NCBI GenBank assembly: GCA_902614225.1
Contig: CACMKJ010000008.1
Span: forward strand, 1-32,334
Source: Rhodospirillaceae bacterium
GTDB lineage: Bacteria > Pseudomonadota > Alphaproteobacteria > TMED109
Direction of reading: 5' to 3'
DNA: 32,334 nucleotides
The translations under genes were made by a program, and so were the position numbers. The notes under the pieces are model-generated. The model was not told the origin of the DNA, did no database searches, and worked only from the letters and a program-made list of their open reading frames with translations. This document shows positions 26,062 through 32,334 of this stretch, piece by piece (position 1 is the first letter of the stretch; each line of letters starts with the position of its first letter).

Positions 26062-26460
26062 TTAACTCCATAAGTTTTTATTTTGATTATCTATGTCTAT
26101 AGCAAGAGTTTTTAATAAAATAGACTCATATTTGAAAGGTTTTAAGAAATCTAAAAAGTAATTTTTATTAACTAATGCTAAAATTGAGGTTTTTTTTGCA
26201 AGCATAGTTTTACTGTAATTTCTATTAAGTATAAAATCCATTAAGCCTAGAGAACTACCTTTTTTAAGTATTAAGTTGGTATTTACTGTTTTATTTTTTA
26301 CTAAAAAACTTTCTATTTCTCCATTTAAAATTATATAAACAAAATTTATTTTTTCTCCTTTAGAGTAGATGATGCTCCCTTTTCTATATAATTTAGTTTC
26401 ATAAGACTTTAAGTAAGGTGTGCTCTTACTCGTACTTTGTATTTTATGATTAAATACCAT
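26062..26460 (-). CDS. single cyclic-nucleotide-binding-like domain protein
   Basis: LYRKGSIIYSKGEKINFVYIILNGEIESFLV...LILKKGSSLGLMDFIL; 1-nt gap to the next ORF. Confidence 0.7.
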   Translation of the reverse strand: MVFNHKIQSTSKSTPYLKSYETKLYRKGSIIYSKGEKINFVYIILNGEIESFLVKNKTVNTNLILKKGSSLGLMDFILNRNYSKTMLAKKTSILALVNKNYFLDFLKPFKYESILLKTLAIDIDNQNKNLWS

Positions 26461-26496
26461 AATATATATAACGGAATATATATATTTTATTTAGTA

Positions 26497-27252
26497 TTAG
26501 GATGTAATTTTATTTTGTAATTTTATAGCTTTTTTCTTGAAAAGTTTTTCAATATGAGCCTTATTATCAATTAAAGAAAGCTCTTTCAAATATTTTTTAG
26601 CTAGCATCAAATCTTCATCCTCTCCAAGCAAATAATATCCATATGATAACTCATATAAAATACTAATTTCATTCTTACCTGAATTATAAGCTTTAGAAAA
26701 ATGATTCCTTGCTTTTTTTTGGTTAGCTCCATAAAGTGCTTTAGCTAAGGTTTTTCCCGCTTGATTAATTATTTCTGCGTGCCACAAGCCTTTTGACAAA
26801 TGAGCTAAAGTATGAGAGCTATCAATTTTTAATGCTTTATCTAGGTATGTTTTTACTCTATCTGCTATACCTTCTGTAATTGCAGACATAATACCAATTT
26901 TTTGTCCATATCTGCCAAGTGCATGTGCTGCTTCTAAATATAAATCTGCATTCTGGGTTTCTTTTAAGGATATTTTTTTTACTATTTCATAAGCTTTAAG
27001 GAATTTATTTTTTGCAACATCATCTTTCAAGAAAAAGTGAGCATATACTGACATAGCTCTAGCTTGAAATATTTTAGAATCTATATCATTAAGTTTAGAG
27101 GATATACCAATAGCATTCTCATAATTACCTAATAGAAACTCTTTTTTAGCGAAATCTAAGTTTTCTGATTTAATTTTTTGGAAACAAAATATAAAAAAGA
27201 TAAAAAAAAGTAAAAAAAAATCTAAATTTATTTTTTTAGTAAATATTCCCAT
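26497..27252 (-). CDS. secreted/membrane-anchored TPR-like protein
   Basis: N-terminal hydrophobic segment; repeated ALKIDSSHTLAHLSKGLWHAE-type helices. Confidence 0.65.
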   Translation of the reverse strand: MGIFTKKINLDFFLLFFIFFIFCFQKIKSENLDFAKKEFLLGNYENAIGISSKLNDIDSKIFQARAMSVYAHFFLKDDVAKNKFLKAYEIVKKISLKETQNADLYLEAAHALGRYGQKIGIMSAITEGIADRVKTYLDKALKIDSSHTLAHLSKGLWHAEIINQAGKTLAKALYGANQKKARNHFSKAYNSGKNEISILYELSYGYYLLGEDEDLMLAKKYLKELSLIDNKAHIEKLFKKKAIKLQNKITS

Positions 27253-27410
27253 AACTCTAAAGGTATCAGAAATTCTGGTATTAACAAAACAATTAATAAT
27301 AGTATTAATAAAGCAACTATGAAAAATACCTTATTTGCTCTGTAAATATAAGTTAAAACTCCACCAATAATTAAAACTATAAGTAAATGAAATACAATAT
27401 TAGGATCCAT
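27228..27410 (-). CDS. small two-TM protein
   Basis: MDPNIVFHLLIVLIIGGVLTYIYRANKVFFIVALLILLLIVLLIPEF; overlaps start of TPR gene. Confidence 0.55.
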   Translation of the reverse strand: MDPNIVFHLLIVLIIGGVLTYIYRANKVFFIVALLILLLIVLLIPEFLIPLELWEYLLKK

Positions 27411-27421
27411 TTATAATTTTA

Positions 27422-27577
27422 TTATATAATACACTTTAATTGCTTTAACTCCTGTTTTGCAAGATTATGATTAGGTTGAATGCTTAGCAAATTTTCATAT
27501 AATGATTTTGCTTCTTTAGCATAACCTAACTTTAAAATTGTTCTTGCCAACAATAAAGTTTTTTCTACATCAAACAT
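27422..27577 (-). CDS. 51-aa TPR-like small protein
   Basis: MFDVEKTLLLARTILKLGYAKEAKSLYENLLSIQPNHNLAKQELKQLKCII with GGAGG RBS; below ORF-track cutoff. Confidence 0.6.
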   Translation of the reverse strand: MFDVEKTLLLARTILKLGYAKEAKSLYENLLSIQPNHNLAKQELKQLKCII

Positions 27578-27624
27578 AATTTAACCTCCTATATTTAATG
27601 AAGCAAAATTAATGCCATTCTTAT

Positions 27625-27653
27625 AAAAAGAGGGTATTTTAAACCCTCTTTTT
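27625..27653. terminator. rho-independent terminator AAAAAGAGGGT-loop-ACCCTCTTTTT
   Basis: Perfect 11-bp stem with A/T tracts, just 3' of metY (minus). Confidence 0.85.
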
Positions 27654-27665
27654 ATTTATAATTTA

Positions 27666-28949
27666 CTATAGTGAATTTAAAGCGTTATCTAAATCATCAA
27701 TTATATCATCTATGTGCTCAATACCTATAGAAAGCCTAATATAATTATCAAAAACGCCAGCTTTTTTTTGGTCTTCTTTACTTAGTTGGGAGTGAGTAGT
27801 AGATGATGGGTGTATAGCTAAACTTCTAACATCTCCAATATTTGCTACATGATAAAATAATTTTAGGTTATCAATAAAAGTCTTACATGCTTCATACCCT
27901 TTATCGATATGAAAGCCAATTAAATTACCATATAAATTTTTGTTTAAATATTTTCTATTTTTATCACTGCCATTAGGGTAAATAACTTTAGAGACATTTC
28001 TATTATTTTGTAAAAAACCTGATACTTTAGCTGCATTCTGAGACTGCCTTTCAATTCTTAATGGCAGTGTTTCAATTCCTTGTATAAATTGAAATGCATT
28101 AAAAGGACTCATAGCTGAACCTAAATCTCTTAATAGTGTTGTTCTAGCTTTAAGTATGTAAGCTATAGGTCCTAATGGTTTAACCGCCTCTGTCCAAATA
28201 ACTCCATGATAACTTGGGTCAGGGTTATTCAAGGCAGGTTGTTGATCTTTAAATTTTTCCCAATCAAATTTACCACTGTCTACTATTATTCCTCCAATAG
28301 CACTTCCTTGTCCTCCTATGTATTTAGTTGTAGAATGAATAATAATAGCGGCACCAAACTGAAAAGGTTTGCAAATATAAGGTGCAGCAGTATTGTCTAA
28401 TATTAATGGGATACCAAGTTTTTGTCCTATTTTAGCTACTTCTTCAATTGGAAAGATATTTAATTTTGGATTTGGTAATGTTTCACCAAAATAAGCTCTT
28501 GTCTTATTATCAGTAGCTTTTATAAAAGCACTAGGATCACCTGGGTCAACAAATCTAACCTCAATACCTTGGTCTTTTAATGTATTAGCAAATAAGTTCC
28601 AAGTTCCACCATAAATATCTGTTGAACTTACAATATTATCACCATTTCTAGCTATATTTTGAATAGCTAATGCTGATGCAGATTGTCCTGAGGATACAGC
28701 TAGAGCTGCGACACCACCTTCAAATGCTGCTACTCTTTTTTCTAAAACATCACATGTTGGATTCATTATTCTTGTATAAATGTTACCTAACTCTTTTAAA
28801 GCAAATAAATCCTCAGCATGTTGGGCATTATTAAATTGGTAGGAAGTAGTTTGGTGTATAGGAACAGCAACTGAATTAGTGCTTGGATCAGCACGCCAGC
28901 CAGCATGTACTACTTGTGTTTCTTCATTAGTAAAGTTTAAATTTGGCAT
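27666..28949 (-). CDS. metY: O-acetylhomoserine aminocarboxypropyltransferase (PLP-dependent)
   Basis: TQVVHAGWRADPSTNSVAVPIHQTTSYQF...HSTTKYIGGQGSAIGG...LSIGIEHIDDIIDDL; RBS GGAGATAAT before ATG 28949. Confidence 0.92.
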   Translation of the reverse strand: MPNLNFTNEETQVVHAGWRADPSTNSVAVPIHQTTSYQFNNAQHAEDLFALKELGNIYTRIMNPTCDVLEKRVAAFEGGVAALAVSSGQSASALAIQNIARNGDNIVSSTDIYGGTWNLFANTLKDQGIEVRFVDPGDPSAFIKATDNKTRAYFGETLPNPKLNIFPIEEVAKIGQKLGIPLILDNTAAPYICKPFQFGAAIIIHSTTKYIGGQGSAIGGIIVDSGKFDWEKFKDQQPALNNPDPSYHGVIWTEAVKPLGPIAYILKARTTLLRDLGSAMSPFNAFQFIQGIETLPLRIERQSQNAAKVSGFLQNNRNVSKVIYPNGSDKNRKYLNKNLYGNLIGFHIDKGYEACKTFIDNLKLFYHVANIGDVRSLAIHPSSTTHSQLSKEDQKKAGVFDNYIRLSIGIEHIDDIIDDLDNALNSL

Positions 28950-29010
28950 ATTATCTCCATTTCTGTTAATGCTCCAGATCAAAAAAAATAATACTGTTGA
29001 GAATTTATTA

Positions 29011-29063
29011 ACCTCTTTAGCAGTATTTATAAAGCGCTCGCAAGCTGGAGCTCAAATCAGCGC
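29011..29063 (-). promoter_or_regulatory. SAM-II-type riboswitch upstream of metY
   Basis: GCGCTGATTTGAGCTCCAGCTTGCGAGCGCTTTATAAATACTGCTAAAGAGG: GCGCT/AGCGC stem, ATAAAT, GCTAAA-AGG pseudoknot strand as in SAM-II. Confidence 0.85.
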
Positions 29064-29112
29064 AATTAATAAACTATTTATTTTTTTAAGAAAGTCAATA
29101 TGTTTAATATAT

Positions 29113-30156
29113 ATGAACGTAGCCTTTATTTATAATGATATATATAGAAATTCACTTTTTGGCGAAAATCATCCTATCACAGAGAAAAGAATTTCTAATG
29201 TTTATGATTTATCTAAAATAATAAGTTTTAACAATGTAAAATACTATAAAAGTTCTATAGCTAGTGTTAAACAGTTATCTATTTTCCATGAGAAAGATTA
29301 TATAGCTGCTTTATATCAGGCTGAAAAAAAACAAAAAGTTTCTTTTGAAAATAGGAAAAAATTTAATATAGGTACTGCAAGTAATCCTATATTTAAAGAA
29401 ATGTATAGAAGGCATGCTGTTGCAACGGGGAGTTTAATATTAGGATCTGATTTAATACTTAATAAAAAATTTAATTATATTTTTTCTCCTGGATCAGGTG
29501 CTCACCACGGAAAAAAAAATAAAGCATCAGGTTTTTGTTATTTTAATGATATAGCTACATGTATTTTATATCTTAAAAAAAATAATGTTAAAAAAATAGT
29601 TTACTTCGACATGGATGCTCATTATGGAGATGGAGTTATGGAGTATTTTAAATCTAATGATGATATTCTTGCTATTTCAATACATCAAAAAAATCTTTGG
29701 CCTAGAAACGGTGATTATTTTTATAAAGATAATTTTATAAGTTTCCCTGTTGATGAAGGATTTAATGATACTGAATTTAAAGATATTTTTGAAAAAAAAA
29801 TAGAAATGAAAATAAAACAATTTAAACCTGAAATAGCAATTTTACAAATGGGAGCAGATTGTTTAATTGATGATCATATGTCAAAACTATGTTTGACTAA
29901 TAATTCTATGAGATACATTATTGAAAAGTTTAAAAATTTATCAAAAAATATAATTGTTATGGGAGGAGGTGGATATAATCCTTGGATAACGCTTAGAGCA
30001 TGGATATATAATTTAGCAACTTTAGCAAATGAAAATAGTAAACTAAATTTGAATAGCAAAGGAAAAAGTTTTTTAAAAAATATTAAATGGAAAAAAAAAC
30101 CAAAACAAAATTGGTTGAATGAAATCACAGATTTACCAAATATCTTTAGTCTGTAG
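29113..30156 (+). CDS. histone deacetylase / acetoin-utilisation (AcuC-like) family protein
   Basis: SPGSGAHHGKKNKASGFCYFNDIA...VYFDMDAHYGDGVMEYF...LQMGADCLIDD...MGGGGYNP; ATG 29113 preferred to ORF-track start. Confidence 0.9.
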   Translation: MNVAFIYNDIYRNSLFGENHPITEKRISNVYDLSKIISFNNVKYYKSSIASVKQLSIFHEKDYIAALYQAEKKQKVSFENRKKFNIGTASNPIFKEMYRRHAVATGSLILGSDLILNKKFNYIFSPGSGAHHGKKNKASGFCYFNDIATCILYLKKNNVKKIVYFDMDAHYGDGVMEYFKSNDDILAISIHQKNLWPRNGDYFYKDNFISFPVDEGFNDTEFKDIFEKKIEMKIKQFKPEIAILQMGADCLIDDHMSKLCLTNNSMRYIIEKFKNLSKNIIVMGGGGYNPWITLRAWIYNLATLANENSKLNLNSKGKSFLKNIKWKKKPKQNWLNEITDLPNIFSL

Positions 30157-30242
30157 TAAAATGAAGGGGTGCTTACTATATTTAATTTATCCATTAATTA
30201 TCATAACAATTTTAATATTACTTTATCTAATTTTTATTTAAT

Positions 30243-31145
30243 ATGGGTATATTATTAGCAATATTTTCCGCTTTGTTATGGTCTTTATTTGATGTGGTCA
30301 GAAAAAAGGCTGTAGAAAATAATTCGGCATTACAAGTTATATTTATAATTATTTTATCTCAATTTTTCTTTTTCTCTTGTTTTCTAGTTATATCTAATTT
30401 ACAAATTAATTTACGTGCTTATTTTTTGATTGGTGCATGTTTAGTAATTTTAAATGTTTTATCTCTATATTTATTTTTATTAGTATTAAAGTCAGGAAAA
30501 ATTAGTATTTATATTCCAATGCTAAGTTTTACTCCTTTTTTTTCAGCAATATACTCAAAGTTAATTTTAAATGAAGAATTAGTATTTATACAATATATAG
30601 GCATGCTTTTTATAGTAATAGGGTCATTAACTCTACATAGTTCACAATTTAATTCTCAAACAAAGTTATCAATTAATTATAATTATTTAAATAATAAGAA
30701 TTTATTATATATATTGATAGTCTCACTTATTTGGAGCTTAACTCCTGTTTTAGATAAGGAATGTTTAAAATATACTGGTGTATATCTACATGGTTTTTTA
30801 CAGTCTTGTGGTATGTTGCTTTTATTTCCATTAATACTTTTGAATAGCAATAAATATAAATCTACTTTAATAAAAAAGATGAATTATAATCTCATATTTT
30901 TCTTAATTATAATATTAGGGTTTTTAACTGCATTTATTCAATTAATCGCTTTACAATATGTTTTTGTTGCGGAGTTAGAGTCTCTTAAAAGAGGGATAGG
31001 TATTGTTTTGTCTTTAGTTTTTGGTTATTTCATATTTAAAGAAGAAGTTAATCTAAAAAAAATATTTTCCGTATTAATTATTGTATGCGGTGTAAATTTT
31101 ATTATTAATTTTACAAAATTTACAAATTTACAAATATTAATGTAA
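30243..31145 (+). CDS. EamA/DMT-family transporter
   Basis: About ten hydrophobic segments in two related halves. Confidence 0.75.
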   Translation: MGILLAIFSALLWSLFDVVRKKAVENNSALQVIFIIILSQFFFFSCFLVISNLQINLRAYFLIGACLVILNVLSLYLFLLVLKSGKISIYIPMLSFTPFFSAIYSKLILNEELVFIQYIGMLFIVIGSLTLHSSQFNSQTKLSINYNYLNNKNLLYILIVSLIWSLTPVLDKECLKYTGVYLHGFLQSCGMLLLFPLILLNSNKYKSTLIKKMNYNLIFFLIIILGFLTAFIQLIALQYVFVAELESLKRGIGIVLSLVFGYFIFKEEVNLKKIFSVLIIVCGVNFIINFTKFTNLQILM

Positions 31146-31273
31146 AATTATTTACTGAAATAAATCAATATATTCAGTAACTTGTTCACATTTGGCATAA
31201 ATATTGTAAACTTTGTTATATTATTATAATATCATTTTAGTCGTGTTAAAATAAATTATTAAAAGGAAAAAAC

Positions 31274-31555
31274 ATGAAATATTTAAAGATTTTTGTTATT
31301 TTGGTTACTTTTTTATTTACAAATCTCTCATTAGCTTGCAACGAAGATGTTAATAACAAGAGCAAAAGTGAGATTTCAAAATGGTTAGGAGACAACTCCT
31401 TGTTTTCTAAAGCTTACAAAGATGGAAAATGTGTATTGGATAAAGCTTTAGTAAATATTCCTATTGAACAAAGAAAGGTTATAGCTAATTTAATTGCTAA
31501 GTCTTATGGTATAGAAGCTAAAAAACTGAAGGAACTATCAAATTACAATTATTAA
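31274..31555 (+). CDS. small secreted hypothetical protein
   Basis: Signal peptide MKYLKIFVILVTFLFTNLSLAC. Confidence 0.6.
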   Translation: MKYLKIFVILVTFLFTNLSLACNEDVNNKSKSEISKWLGDNSLFSKAYKDGKCVLDKALVNIPIEQRKVIANLIAKSYGIEAKKLKELSNYNY

Positions 31556-31582
31556 TTTTTGAGTTATACTTATTAATTAAGT

Positions 31583-31975
31583 ATGGCTTATAAATTTATA
31601 TTCACACTGGTAGCTATTTTGCTACTAATTTACATGGTAGTCCAATTATTAGAAGTTAAAAAAGAGAAGAACGAAATTATAAAGGTTAAAATTACCCTAG
31701 ATAACAAATGTGAATTTTTTGATAAAGTTTTTATGGTAAAAGCTATTCCCTCTGGCAAGACAGCAAGATTCATAGATAAGAAAGCTGAAATGTTCCTAAA
31801 AAAGTCTAGCAAGGTTCAGCTAGTGGTTAGCGATGAGTTTCCAGGTTTTCATTTTACAAGTATTCCTGTAGGTGTAAGTTATAACACTAAGTTAGTGGCG
31901 GATTGTTCGAATTCTGAAAGATTGGATAATATTTTTGAGTCTCTGAAGAATCAATTTAACAAGGATGCTAATTAG
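31583..31975 (+). CDS. membrane-anchored hypothetical protein
   Basis: N-terminal TM then beta-rich domain. Confidence 0.6.
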   Translation: MAYKFIFTLVAILLLIYMVVQLLEVKKEKNEIIKVKITLDNKCEFFDKVFMVKAIPSGKTARFIDKKAEMFLKKSSKVQLVVSDEFPGFHFTSIPVGVSYNTKLVADCSNSERLDNIFESLKNQFNKDAN

Positions 31976-32196
31976 TTTATTTTATATTTCTTATTTGACA
32001 AAATACATTTTGTCAAATTATTTGAAATGCTACAGACATAAATTTTTTTTGAATTATGTATAATTAAAGTGGCCTCATTTGTAGAATACAGTTTAGTCTC
32101 TAAAATCTTTCCATTTTCAATGATATTTATATCTGATAATGCATTAAAAATTACTAAGTAAGATATATTTATAATTATAATAAAATACTTAAACAT
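31972..32196 (-). CDS. small secreted hypothetical protein
   Basis: Signal-peptide-like MFKYFIIIINISYLVIFNALSD. Confidence 0.45.
   Translation of the reverse strand: MFKYFIIIINISYLVIFNALSDINIIENGKILETKLYSTNEATLIIHNSKKIYVCSISNNLTKCILSNKKYKIN
31993..32018. repeat. 26-nt inverted repeat ATTTGACAAAAT-AC-ATTTTGTCAAAT
   Basis: Perfect 12-nt arms, 2-nt centre. Confidence 0.7.
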
Positions 32197-32227
32197 ACTA
32201 TATATAGTATATGTATAATCTTATATT

Positions 32228-32334
32228 TCAAGATTTATTTGTTATTTTAACATAAAACTTCTTGCCCTTATATTCAATATGATGATGGGCAACTTTGTTT
32301 TCTATAACTTGATCAAGATGTACGATGTCATTTT
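32228..32334 (-). CDS. partial CDS at right edge (...DIVHLDQVIENKVAHHHIEYKGKKFYVKITNKS*)
   Basis: Open frame to window edge with TGA at 32230-32228. Confidence 0.4.
   Translation of the reverse strand, partial: NDIVHLDQVIENKVAHHHIEYKGKKFYVKITNKS

Noticed and set aside
28206-28400. Plus-strand ORF (64 aa)
   Set aside because: Antisense to metY.
28879-29112. N-terminal extension of the HDAC-family ORF (78 aa)
   Set aside because: It runs antisense through metY's start and the riboswitch; homologous sequence begins at MNVAFIYNDIYRNSLFGENHP (29113).
29874-30194. Minus-strand ORF (106 aa)
   Set aside because: Antisense to the HDAC-family gene.
31630-31812. Minus-strand ORF (60 aa)
   Set aside because: Antisense to the ORF at 31583-31975.

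Overview
AT-rich window from what looks like a flagellated alphaproteobacterium (RpoN, MotA/MotB, SAM-II-type riboswitch before metY). The main feature, about 0.2-15.7 kb, is an array of 19 intact paralogous small secreted proteins (about 146-164 aa). Each has a signal peptide, then W-x-D-x-x-G-x-(Y/W)-G-x-x-x-C ... C ... R ... (A/S)-G-(V/I)-G ... G-x-(G/S)-K ... C-x-Y-A-(V/I) ... K-C-K. Four Cys positions are kept in 18 of 19 copies. There is also one clear frameshifted pseudogene copy and one orphan promoter with a signal-peptide relic. Nine copies share a fixed promoter geometry (GGACA-like -35, 16-17 nt, TATAAT-like -10, exactly 6 nt, ATG), which predicts leaderless mRNAs. Three array spacers carry decayed tRNA(CAU)-like 3' halves about 100 bp upstream of these promoters, suggesting a tRNA-remnant + promoter + gene amplification unit. 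Interspersed and downstream are other small secreted proteins, a DUF4174 protein, a three-gene small-protein cassette, TenA, a MORN-like protein, a methyltransferase, FAS1 and GFA proteins. Then come motAB (with a candidate sigma-54 promoter), rpoN, two single-CNBD proteins, a TPR protein, metY, a histone-deacetylase-family protein and an EamA-type transporter. A tandem pair of covarying three-way-junction-like RNA elements precedes a 35-aa ORF on the minus strand near 16.6 kb. All assignments are by eye; no database search was run.
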